Shown piece by piece: positions 9,192 through 20,500 of a DNA stretch of 64,000 nt. Each line of letters starts with the position of its first letter. Position 1 is the stretch's first letter. Under the pieces are notes generated by a model. That model saw nothing but the letters and a program-made list of their open reading frames with translations. It was not told where the DNA came from and did not search any database. Both the position numbers and the translations under genes were made by a program. Source of the DNA: Enterobacter chengduensis. Its GTDB lineage: Bacteria; Pseudomonadota; Gammaproteobacteria; Enterobacterales; Enterobacteriaceae. Location of the stretch: assembly GCF_001984825.2 (NCBI RefSeq), contig NZ_CP043318.1, forward strand, positions 4,216,001-4,280,000, written 5' to 3'.

Positions 9192-11773
9192 ATGTCCGCA
9201 CGCCATAATAAATACAGGCTTCTCAAAAAAGCGAAAAGTACCCTTGGCCAGATCATTATTCTGGCATTGTGCGTTTCAGGCCAGGCTAACGCCGAAGCAG
9301 AGAAAAAAGCGGTAAACTTTTCTCGCGGCTTTATGAATTTCTATAATAGTGGGTTAGACCTTAGCCAGTTTGACGGGGTAGATAAAATCCAGCCCGGAGA
9401 TTACAAACTGGAAGTATTTAGCAACCTGCGGAAATTAGGCATCTGGCCCATTTCATTTATTCCGGCAAAAAATAAGCAGGGCGTAAACGCCTGCATGACG
9501 CCGGAAATGATTATCCGCTTTGACGTCGACACCCGCAAACTGCCGGAAAACTGGAAGACGGGCCGCTGCCTGATCCTTGAAACGCTTGTGCCCGGCGCAA
9601 CCGTGACCTACAACCAGGATGATGAGCGTCTGGACGTCACCGTCCCGCAGGCGATGCTGCTTAATACGCCGGAAGGATACATCAGCCCTGAGTTATGGGA
9701 CGACGGTGAACCTACCCTCATGGCCTCCTATGCGCTGAGTGGTTCAAGCACGCGCAACCGTGAGTTGGGCGAAACCAGCAACTATCTCTTTGGTAACCTG
9801 CAAACGGCGATGACCCTCGGGGCGTGGCGTTTCGTGACCTATGACACCCTGAACCTCGGCAACGATATTGACAATGAGGGGGTCGATCATCTGCAGGCAT
9901 TTGCCAGTCGGGGGATTGCAGCATTGCAGTCTGAAGTGGTGTTGGGCGATCTCAACACCAGCGGGGAGATGTTTGATACAACGGCCATTCGCGGCGCAAA
10001 GCTTGCCACCGACGATCGCATGCTGCCGGACTCCGTGCGCTACTACGCGCCTGTTGTACGGGGTTTTGCCAACAGCAACGCCACGGTCACCATCAAGCAG
10101 TCCGGCAGCACCCTCTTCGAAAAAGTGGTGCCGCCGGGTGAGTTTGCCATCAGCGATCTCTATGCAACAGGCTACAACGGCGATCTGGAGGTCACCGTCA
10201 AAGAGACGGATGGCACCATCAACACCTTTACGGTCCCCTACTCCAGCGTTCCGCAGCTACTGCGCGAAGGCTACTTCCGCTATTCGCTCTCGTCGGGGGA
10301 AATGCGTAATACGTATCTTGCCGATGCGCCATGGATGACCGAGGGCACACTTCAGTACGGTCTGCTTAATAATCTGACGGGTTACGTGGGTGCGCAAACC
10401 GCGTTTGATGGCGACTACAACGCCCTGCTGGGTGGTGTGGCCATCAATACCCCGCTCGGGGCATTAGGTCTGGACGTTACCCGCTCTTATACGAACTTTA
10501 ATAAAGACATGGGGAGCGATGACTGCAGTTCACTGTGTGACATGTCCCTGCGTATCAGTCTTGCTAAAACCTTTCAGAAACCGGTACAAACTTCAGCCTG
10601 GTAGGTTACCGCTACTCCAGTAAAGATTACTACTCGCTGGCGGATGCCGTCAGCGTGAAGCAGGCGCTGGAGCACGGTAACGACCGATATTTACCCGAGC
10701 GCTACCGTGAACGCCTGGAAGCAAACATCAACCAGATACTGCCTGCGGGCTGGGGAAGTTTTTACGTCAGTGGTTTCATCGGCAACATCTGGAACGATGA
10801 ACTGGGCCGCACGGAAAAATCCAACTACGCGCTGGGATACAATAACCGGTTTGGCACGTCGACCTGGGGTATTTCACTTGGCCGAACCAATAATGAAGAC
10901 GGTGGTCATGACGATACGATCTACCTGAGCGTATCCATGCCGCTTGGCCATCGTTATGAAAAACAGGCCCGCCTGGGAGCGAACCTTAGCTACAACAGCG
11001 ATGAGACCACCATTCGCACCTCGCTCAGCGGCTCGGCCGGCGAGCGTTCACAGTATGGTTTCAGCGGCTACTTCAGTGAGTCCAGCAGGCCGGAAACCAA
11101 CTTCGGTACCAACCTTTCTTACGTGGGCGATAGCGCTTCCGGCGGCGTCGCGTTCAGCCAGTCCCTCCACAGCTTCATGGGTGGTCTGAATATGAACGGT
11201 GGCGTGGTTGTGCATCGTGGCGGCATCAATTTGACCCCAACGTTAGGCGACACCATTGGCGTAATCGAGGCCAAAGGCGCTGAAGGGGCAAGAGTTTACC
11301 CTGATTCAAATGCTGTCATTAAAGATAACGGCTACGGCATTGTCGGCTATCTGACGCCTTACCGATACAACGATGTCTTCATTGACCCAAAAGGTACATC
11401 AATGAGCGTCGACGTCGAGGATACGCGTAAGAGCATTGTGCCCACCGCGGGTGCCGCCGTGCATATCAAAATGGAAACGCTGCAGAAGCAACAGACCTTT
11501 GTGCGCTTTACACATGCCTCCGGGCAGAAGATCCCCTTCGGCGCATCCATTACCGACGGTAGCGACGCCACGCTCGGTATGGTCGGCCAGGGTGGCCTGG
11601 CAATGTTGACCTTGCCTGAATCTGGCAAGCCGATCGTTATTAAATGGAATAGCAATAAGGTGATGAATACGTGCTCAGCAGAGGTCAATCACCTTTCTGA
11701 TAACAGAAAAAACCGCAATATGAATAAAGCCACCTCCTTTGATGCAATAGATATTATCTGCAAAGGCCTTTAA
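9192..11773 (+). pseudogene. Fimbrial outer membrane usher, split by a one-base deletion
   Basis: Outer-membrane pore that assembles and exports pilins. The first frame (9192-10604, 470 residues) has signal peptide, PapC-N domain (VNFSRGFMNFYN), and the first half of the barrel with the plug region (SGSTLFEKVVPPGEF). It ends in an out-of-frame tail PVQTSAW. The second frame (11773 end, from about 10580 in frame 2) continues TGTNFSLVGYRYSSKDYYS through the barrel and the C-terminal domains. Adding one A to the AAA at 10578-10580 restores KTFQKTGTNF and an unbroken protein of about 860 residues, the normal usher length. Either the gene is broken in this strain or this is a sequence error. Ribosome site GGGAAGG precedes 9192. 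Confidence 0.9.
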
Positions 11774-11779
11774 GAGAAA

Positions 11780-12790
11780 ATGAATAAATACATTACGACT
11801 CCGCTTTATCTCCTTATATTATCATTATTATGGATATTTAGCCTTGAAGTAAAAGCCTCAGCGTGCACAATCGACGGCGTGGAAAAGGTGTTAAATATCA
11901 CAGACAACATTACGCTGAACCCTGCGGATAAAGGCTCCGCAGGAACGGTATTATGGTCTAAAACCTATACCGCACCTAACATCAAATATAGCTGTGATGA
12001 ATCAACGCAAACGCAGTGGCACACTGCATACAGCCGAAATTATCTCTCTACCTCGATAGATAAAGTCTATGCAACCGAAATCCCGGGGATTGGTATTCGG
12101 ATGAAATGGCCAGCCAATACCGGAAACACCTGGGTACCGGGTAACTCCGGTTCTCCTGTGACCTGTAGTCCGAGCTGTTCGATCGATAACAGCACGGTGC
12201 TACTGGAGTTTGTTCAGACTGGCACCATTAATCAGGGTGAACCCGAGATCCCTGCCGGTGAAATGGTTAACGTAAAAGTCAAACCTTTGCTCTCGCAAGA
12301 GGATGAGCTTCGTATTCTTACTATCAATTTATCAGTACCGATTAAAGTGAATACGCGTTCATGTTCCATTTATCCCTCGTCGACAAACGTTAATTTAGGG
12401 ACCTACAGTATTGCCTCATTCCAGAACACGCAAAATTACCAGGGCGATAAAAAAGACTTTTCTATTACCATCACTTGCCCGGAACAGGAACAGGTTGGCT
12501 TAACTCTCTCTTCTCTGATCGGGACAAAATTTGCTTCATCGAGTGGTCTTTTGGGTGTTGAGACCGGCGAAGGCTACGCCCAAAACTTCGCGATTATGGT
12601 TTACGAAAAATCGAGCCCTTATATCTCAACGCCCCTTTTTCTTGGGAAAGAAATTGTTTTTCCGGTTTCATCCCGAGTAACGAAAAACTATCAGGCTCAG
12701 ATATTCGTTCCTGCAGAAGTTAATCGTGAGAATTCATTAAGCGCTGGCAGGGTGGTCGGCGCAATTCAATACACCATGGCTATAAAATAA
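11780..12790 (+). CDS. Fimbrial minor subunit or tip adhesin
   Basis: 336-residue exported protein with signal peptide ending LEVKASA and several cysteines (SACTIDG, KYSCDE, VTCSPSCS, RSCSIYP, ITCPEQ). The C-terminal half, from about residue 195, looks like a pilin domain (SCSIYPSSTNVNLGTYS, final VVGAIQYTMAIK with a donor-strand-type end). The N-terminal half is not one I recognise and is the likely receptor-binding domain, so a two-domain tip adhesin is the best reading. It begins six bases after the usher. Base composition is visibly more AT-rich than the flanking core genes, consistent with acquired DNA. Ligand unknown. Confidence 0.75.
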   Translation: MNKYITTPLYLLILSLLWIFSLEVKASACTIDGVEKVLNITDNITLNPADKGSAGTVLWSKTYTAPNIKYSCDESTQTQWHTAYSRNYLSTSIDKVYATEIPGIGIRMKWPANTGNTWVPGNSGSPVTCSPSCSIDNSTVLLEFVQTGTINQGEPEIPAGEMVNVKVKPLLSQEDELRILTINLSVPIKVNTRSCSIYPSSTNVNLGTYSIASFQNTQNYQGDKKDFSITITCPEQEQVGLTLSSLIGTKFASSSGLLGVETGEGYAQNFAIMVYEKSSPYISTPLFLGKEIVFPVSSRVTKNYQAQIFVPAEVNRENSLSAGRVVGAIQYTMAIK

Positions 12791-12807
12791 TTATCAAGGA
12801 GAGATTC

Positions 12808-14541
12808 GTGCTTCAGCGTTTTTCAAAATATGCGATTTTATCAGTGCCGTTCATTCCTGTGGCTCACGCTACGGTGGCACTTCCGGGTCAGCAAAATAAA
12901 CAGGAAATGGATCGTCTCGAAAGACAAACCAGCCAGGTATTAATAGAAGAAGCCAAGCGGACAGAACGGTTAATCCAGCAACAAAAAAAATTGCGTGAAG
13001 CCGGAGAAGAAACCCTGACCAGCAGCGACTCGAGCTGGCGCTTTCAGATCAATCATATCATTATTCTTGATGATGTCCTGTTTGACGGTTCGCCACTGCG
13101 TCAGGCGATTATCGATCGCTATGAAGGCAAAATGCTCGGCAGAACAGAAATATTTGAACTGGTTAAAGAGCTGACGGATTTTTATATTTCTCGCGGTTAT
13201 GCCACAACGCTGATTGGTATTGAGCCAGGAAATATCAAAACGGGTACGCTCTCTCTACGGGTGCTGTGGGGAAAAATAAACGATCTTAAGGTTAACGGGC
13301 ATGAACCGTCTCTCCGTGAACGCACGCGCCTGTTCACTGCCTACCCCTTTGCGAAAGACAAGATTCTGAACATGCAGGATATCGATCAGATGGTCGAAAA
13401 CCTGCTGCGCGTTTATCCCAAAGACAATATTGATATTCAGCCGTCGATTGTAAACAGCTATTCCGATCTTAATCTGCTGCACGAGCCTGAGCTCCCCCTT
13501 TCCGTCGCCGCAGGCCTTAACAACTCTGGCATTAAGGCTGACGGCTGGCAGCAGTATTATGGCAGCGTAACCGCTAAAAACATTGCCGGTATCAATGATA
13601 TTTTCAACGTATATTATTCATGGAATAACCTGAAAAATAACCAGGATAATCAGGATTCGTGGTCAACGAGTTACAGCATCCCACTGGGTTACTGGTCATT
13701 CGACGCGCTTTATTACAAATCCAGCTACGATAAAACCCTTGCCGGCAATAACGCCAGCTACGCGTCTGACGGAGATTCAGACCGCGCTTCACTGCGTATC
13801 AGCCGCATGCTGGGCCGTAACGCCACGGGTAAAACCAGCTGGTGGGCAAAAGTTGAAAGACGTAACAGCAATAACAGCATTGAAAACCACCGTATAGACG
13901 TCAGCTCTAAAACCTATACCGCGATTTCGTCAGGCGCAACGTGGGTCGGCGCCCTGATGAACGGCTGGTTCTATGGCGATGTGGGCGTGACGGCAGCGGT
14001 TCCCTGGTTCGGTTCTGCCTGGAAAAACGATGCCGATCTCAAAGGTTTTGACCTTGATTACGTCAAGTACAACGGCATTGCCAGCTGGACGCGTCCGCTT
14101 TTTCAGGCTGGCCGTCTGGGTGGCGTCTATGAACTCAACGCCGGGTTCCAGTACACCCCGCACGTCCTGGTCAGCGATGCCAAATTAACGCTGGGCGATG
14201 AATTCACCGTGCGCGGATTTAAAGATGATAGCCTGCTGGTTGATAGCGGCGGCTGGATCGCCAATACGCTGCAGTTTCCTTTTGATATAGGCATCGGCGG
14301 TATTTATCAGCTTATTCCCTATTTAGGTTATGACCTGGGCTTTGCCAAAGATAATTGCCCTAAAGGCGTCAACGTATGTGACAGCCAATTCATGATGGGT
14401 GGCTCGGTCGGAGTTAAAGCTACCGGTAGCCATTTCTCAACATATGTCCTCGCGGGCTGGCCTATAAAAAAACCAGATTCACTGGAAGAGAATACCGTCG
14501 ATAACACGGTCGTTTATTACAAGATGGAAGTAACTTTCTAA
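12808..14541 (+). CDS. Two-partner secretion transporter (TpsB; ShlB/FhaC family)
   Basis: Outer-membrane Omp85-superfamily barrel that secretes its TpsA partner, encoded next. The 577-residue protein starts at GTG 12808, supported by AAGGAGA six bases upstream. Order of parts: signal peptide (ending AHA), a charged helical segment (RLERQTSQVLIEEAKRTERL), two POTRA domains (about residues 75-220; LTDFYISRGYATTLIGIEPG), and a 16-strand barrel. The Omp85 signature occurs as TVRGF near residue 467, and the C-terminus ends MEVTF. The gene begins 17 bases after the fimbrial tip gene and ends 14 bases before tpsA, so all appear co-transcribed. Confidence 0.93.
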   Translation: MLQRFSKYAILSVPFIPVAHATVALPGQQNKQEMDRLERQTSQVLIEEAKRTERLIQQQKKLREAGEETLTSSDSSWRFQINHIIILDDVLFDGSPLRQAIIDRYEGKMLGRTEIFELVKELTDFYISRGYATTLIGIEPGNIKTGTLSLRVLWGKINDLKVNGHEPSLRERTRLFTAYPFAKDKILNMQDIDQMVENLLRVYPKDNIDIQPSIVNSYSDLNLLHEPELPLSVAAGLNNSGIKADGWQQYYGSVTAKNIAGINDIFNVYYSWNNLKNNQDNQDSWSTSYSIPLGYWSFDALYYKSSYDKTLAGNNASYASDGDSDRASLRISRMLGRNATGKTSWWAKVERRNSNNSIENHRIDVSSKTYTAISSGATWVGALMNGWFYGDVGVTAAVPWFGSAWKNDADLKGFDLDYVKYNGIASWTRPLFQAGRLGGVYELNAGFQYTPHVLVSDAKLTLGDEFTVRGFKDDSLLVDSGGWIANTLQFPFDIGIGGIYQLIPYLGYDLGFAKDNCPKGVNVCDSQFMMGGSVGVKATGSHFSTYVLAGWPIKKPDSLEENTVDNTVVYYKMEVTF

Positions 14542-14555
14542 TTTAAGGAATTTTT

Positions 14556-17500
14556 ATGAGCAATAATAAAACTTCAAAAACGAAGCTAACCGCTGGGAAT
14601 TTACATAAACACCTTTGTCCCCTTTTTATTTCGATAGCGGGCATCCTCGCCGCTAATGCCGAAGCCGCGACGGTGCCGGATGCCAGCCAGAGCAAAGGGC
14701 CAACCATGGGCCAGGCGGCTAACGGCACGCCAGTCGTGAATATCACCGATCCGAATGCGAAAGGTGTTTCACTGAATAAATTTGACCAGTTTAACGTTGA
14801 TAAAAATGGTCTGATCTTTAACAACAGCATGCAGGATGGCGTGTCTAAGATCGGGGGTTATACGGTTAAAAACGCCCAGCTTGAGCATGAAGCAAAAGCC
14901 ATTATCAGTGAAGTGACGGGTGCCCAGGCCTCCTATATTAACGGAACGATGGAAGTCTTTGGCAGAAAAGCGGACGTGATCGTTGCCAACGAAAACGGCA
15001 TTAGCGTTAACGGCGCCACCACCATTAATGCCAACAGCCTGACGCTGAGTACCGGTAAGGTACAGATGAAAGAGGACGGCAACTATAAGCTTGCGGTTGA
15101 GAAAGGTAACGTTTCTGTCACGGGACAAGGTATTTCTACCGAAGGGCTGACTTACTTCGACATCGTCAGCCGCAGCGCTCAACTGGAAGGTGAAATTGCG
15201 GGTCAGGCCGACATCAAGGTTGTTGCGGGCCAGAACGATTACGACCTCTCAAGCCGCGTGCATAGCGTTCGCAATGCGGGTGACGGACACGCACCAGATG
15301 TCGCGATTGATGGTCGGGCAATGGGGTCGATGTACGGCGGTAAAATTCAGCTTATCAGTACCGAGTCCGGCGCGGGCGTCCGTCACCAGGGCAGTATCAT
15401 AGCCACGGATGATATTGAGATCAGCGCTAACGGCGACGTGACGCTGACGGGCATACGCAGCAACAAAAACGTCACCGTCAGCGGCAACAATATTGCCCTC
15501 AATAAAAACAGCAGCGGCGCCGGGAGCACCGATGCGCAGAATAATATTATCCTGCATGCTCTCTCAGGCCTGACGGTGAATAACGACCTGATCTCCCGTA
15601 CCGGTACCATCCGCATTGATGCGTCTACCCTGCTGCAAAACACGGCGGCGATCCTCGCGCAAAACAGTGCGACGACAGCGGTTCCCGCGATTCAGATTAA
15701 TGTTGCCGGGCAGTACACCCTTTCCGGAAAACTCAAAGCACTGGATGCTAACGGAGCCGTCATTTCCGATGGCGTGGTTACGTTAAAAAATGGCGATTTT
15801 GTCGTCATTCAGAATGGCCAGCAGGTGCCATTCAGCACCCTCGTCTCCGACGCGGAGGTCGTTAGCAACAGTGGTGATATCAACATCACTGCGGGCAGCA
15901 TGACCAACAATGAAGGCGTTATTCTCGCGAAGAAAGGAACACTTCAGTTCAACCTGACCGGCGCGTTTGAAAACAAGGGTTCCGTCAGCGCCACAGGGGA
16001 TATCCGGATTGCATCAGGTTCGATGAAGAACAATGGCATTCTCTATGCCAGCAACGCCCAGACGCTGTCTGTCGGTCATCTTGACAATGCAGGGCGCCTC
16101 TACGCGGATAACAATCTGGTCATGACCGCCAGCGCCCTTAATAACAGTGGTCATATCGGTGCGGATAGCGGTGAGGTACGCATTAACGTCAACGGTGATG
16201 TGTCAAACAGCGGTACCCTGAGCGGTAACGATGCGCTGATCTTTATTGATGCCGACGGTAATATCGTCAACGACGGCACCATTGCCAGCAACAAGCATGA
16301 CGTGACGCTGACATCCGGCGGTGACACCCTCAGCAATACCGGACGTATTGCAGGGCGTAATGTCTCCGCCAGTACCCGTAAGGCCGATGCAACCGTCAGT
16401 AACAGCGGCAGCGTCAGCGCGAGCGAGAAGTTGACCATCGCCACCGAGAATCTGAAAAACCAGGGCGGCACGCTGAGTGCGGGCACAGACATGCAGCTTG
16501 AGGTCAAAAAAGCGCTGCTGAATAGTCAAAAAGGCAGCATTGTTGCCGGAAAGAATCTCGCCCTAAATGGCGACGGCGCACTGGCTGTAAACAATAACGA
16601 TGGGCTGCTCCAGGGCGAAAATGTCCATGCCAGCGGAATTTCCACCCTCGCCAACACGCATGACGCGCTGATCGCGGCTAGGGAAAACCTCTCCGTTTCA
16701 GCAACATCATTGCTTAACGACGCCTCAACGATTCAGGCCGGTAGCCTGACGCTCGATCGCGTTAGCGTCGTCGATAACCTGAACGCCGCCACGCTGTATG
16801 CCAGCAAGACGCTGCAACTGACCCATCTCAACACGCTCAATAACACCGGCAGCTTTGTGATTTCTGACGGCACGCTGTCACTGTCCGATGTGAACACCCT
16901 CAACAACACTGAAGGTGCAACCCTGTTCGGCGCAGAAAACACCACGCTGAAAAACGTAGGCACCCTGAATAACAGCGGCACCTCGATGATTAAATCGGAT
17001 GCCGCCCTCTCCATCGCGGGAGCAACCACGCTTAACAACAGCAGCAATGCGGTGATTGCCTCTTCTGGCGATCTGAATATCAGCGGTGTGAAGACGTTAA
17101 ACAACCACGCCGTTATGATCGGCAATGGGACCATTGCGATCGACGACGTTGACGACCTGAAAAACGAAGGTGTGGTTCAGGCGGGGCTGGATCTGATCAT
17201 CCGCAACGTTAAAAACCTGACCAACAAAGGCGAAGACCATGTGTTGGTTGCGCTGCGTAATCTGACGATTGAAGACGTTGAGTCCCTCGTCAACAGCGAG
17301 AGCGCGGTGATCTCCGCCAATATGAAAACGGTCCTGAACGCCATTGGCATTTTGACAAACCGCACTGCGGGCATCATCCAGGCCGTCAATGGACCGCTGG
17401 AGATTGTTGCCGACACGCTGAGCAATCTCGGCAGTATCACCGCTGATGATGGACAGCAGTCAGTGTCCACTATCGTGGCGGGCGGCGACATCACTATCAA

Positions 17501-20500
17501 TGCGCAAAACCTGGCCAACCTCGAACAGGCGGTGATTGTGTCGACGCAAAGCGACCTGTCACTTAACGTCGCTCACAATGTGATCAACTCTGACGCGTCA
17601 GTGATCTCTGGGGCAAATAACACCACCCTTAATGTGGCCGGAGGGACGATCACCAACGAAAGAAATGGTCTGATCGCCGGTAATAACGTCACGATCAACG
17701 CGTCGAAACTGAATAATCATGAATCTGGCGTAACGGTCGCCAGAAACGACATGAATCTCAACCTTGACACGCTAAATAACACCGGCGGCATCCTCGAAGC
17801 GGGTCATGATTTAATGCTCAGGATGAAAGATTCCCTCATCCTGGATGACATGACCCGCAATATCCGCGCGGGTCATGATATGACGCTGAGCACCGAAAGC
17901 TCCCTGTTCAATAACACCATGATGGAAGTGATTGGCAACCTGACGCTGCAGGCAGAAGGTAATTTTGTCAACAGCAAGTCTGTCGTGACGGGCGGGGATA
18001 TGCACATCCATGCCGGTGGGATGACGAACAACAGTAACAGCCTGCTTTGGTCGCTGGGGCAGATGGATATTGATGTCCGCAATGGCACCTTTGTGAATGA
18101 CTTTACGGGCAACATTCTGAGCATGGGCGACATGTCGCTCATCGCGAAAAGCCTGATTAACTACGCCGGGATCATTCGCTCCGAGCAAAATATTAATATT
18201 GATGCAGCCTATCTGGAAAACCAAAGTACCTATACGGGCGGCACGATTTCGCAAACCCAAACGCAGGATGCGGTGGGCAAATGGTCCGGTGTAGATAACG
18301 TTATGACGCAGGTCAGCATCACTACGGTGCTACATATTCCGGTTCTGAGCTCTGATATCGCCATGGACAAACTTGGCGAAATCAGCGCGGGTAAAGATAT
18401 CAATATCAACCAGCGCGATATCTTCGCGGACAAAGAGATCAAAAATACCGGCGGTCTGATCCAGGCGGGACGTGATATCACCATTACCGGTAATCTCCTG
18501 AACTCGCCAAAATATACGTCGGAATCGATGTATGATTATCTGCACCTCACGCTCAATGAACCGATCGTGCTGACCGACTTCTGGAAGGTGGCATCGGGGC
18601 ACTACACGACGCTGACCTTCAGCTCGCTGTATCAATACCTCGATTTCGTCTTTGGCGACGGCAAGCCCGAGACCAAAAGCGGCAGCGAGGATCCGAACAG
18701 AGATCGTAGCTATAAATCCCTGATCGACGCCGCAAATACCTCAACCCAGCTCAGCTATGTCATGAGCAAAGTGTTTGGCGAAACGTGGAACGCGCAGGAG
18801 TACGGTACCCTGAGCGCAGCATGGCACAGTCTCAACGACGGTGATGCCAGCACTAACTCACTGAAGAGAAATATGATCTACTTTGTGCCGTCTGAAAAAG
18901 GCGAAATCACGGCGGGTCGTAACTTCACGCACAATGGCGGCACCCTGGATAACGGCCTGGCGAACGCGGGTACGATCAGAGAGAACGCTACTGTTCAGAA
19001 TATCGACGTGGGTGATTACAGCGTAGATACGGTCATTGCGGGCTATGATGTTGCCGTCAATACCAAAACGCTGGAAGAGCTGGCCATGGGGATTAGCCCG
19101 CTGCCGACCATAAAGGATTTGGTCTCCCTGCCGGGGATGTTTGAAGTCACTGACGAATTCAAAAAAGCCTCCGCGGCGGCGAAAAACGGTACCGAATACA
19201 GCGGCCCGGCCAACCACATCATTCCGATTTTCGAAACGCGCCCGGAAATGATCGACCAGAGCAATTACAGCGGCTCTGACTACTATTTCGACAAGGTAGA
19301 TTACACGACCACCGAAACCGTTAACGTCATTGGGGATAACTACTTCATCTCCGAATTGATTCGTCGAGAGATCACCCGTTCCGTGGGCAGCATGTTTGCG
19401 ATACGTGACGGTCTCGAAGGCGATGCGCTGGTGCAGAATCTGATGGATAACGCCGGAATTGCGGCGGAAAACAGCGATCTGAATCTGGTGGTGGGCCAGC
19501 CCCTGAGCGAAGAGCAGCGTAATGGGCTGACCCAGGATATCGTCTGGTTCGTGAGCCAGAACATCAAAGGGACGGAAGTTCTGGTGCCGGTAGTCTACCT
19601 TTGCCCTGAAACCCTTCGCCAGCTGGTTTCCGGTGATATCAGCAATGGCACAGCGTCCATCGCTGCCGGGAATAGCCTGTCTGTTGATGCCACCGCCATC
19701 AACAACGTGAACGGTACCCTCTCCTCCCAGGGTGACGTTACGCTGGTGGCCGAGGGTGATATCAAAAATATCAGCAACGCGACGAATGCCGGCATCTCTG
19801 CGGGTAATAATGTCTCAATGACGTCGGAAAATGGCAGCATTGCCTCTAACGGTGCGGCAGTGAACGCCGGTGGCGACATTGACATAACGGCTGAACAAGG
19901 CGACATCACTCTGACCGCGTCTGTCGGCCACGGCGAAGACGGCAAGCAGATGATTCATGCGCACGATGACGGCGTCACCGCTGGCGGCAGTATCACTATG
20001 CAGGCGAAAACTATCACCTCCAACGCGGCGGATATTACGGCAGGCCAGGATGTGACCATGAAGGCAAGCGAAGGTGACGTCACCTTCAACGACCTGCATC
20101 AGATTGACTCTACCCGTACCATCAATACCGAGATCACCGGTCTGTCCAGCTATACCACCACCGACACCAAAACGGTTAGCGGGGAAGCTATCGGCTCAAC
20201 CGTCAAGGCTGGCGGTAACGTTCAGATTGATGCCAGCAAGAATGTGGTCATGGAAGGCGGCAGCATTAAAGCCAACGGTGGCACCATCAATGCGGCAGAA
20301 AACGTTGAGATAAAGACGTCTGAAAACGTGTCCGTTGAGGAACACACCACACAGTCTCGCCAGTTTATTGCTGAGGCCGGCATCAGCGGCGCCGGTAAAT
20401 CCGCCTCGGCTTCCTACGGCAAAAACGAGGGCACCACAAAAAATACCACCTCTGGCGACTACACCAGCGCAGGCGGTAATTCTGAAACCTCCGCGATTGG

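Noticed and set aside
10578..10580. Programmed frameshift or phase-variable tract in the usher gene
   Set aside because: Only three A residues, no slippery heptamer or downstream structure evident; a simple deletion or sequence error explains it better.
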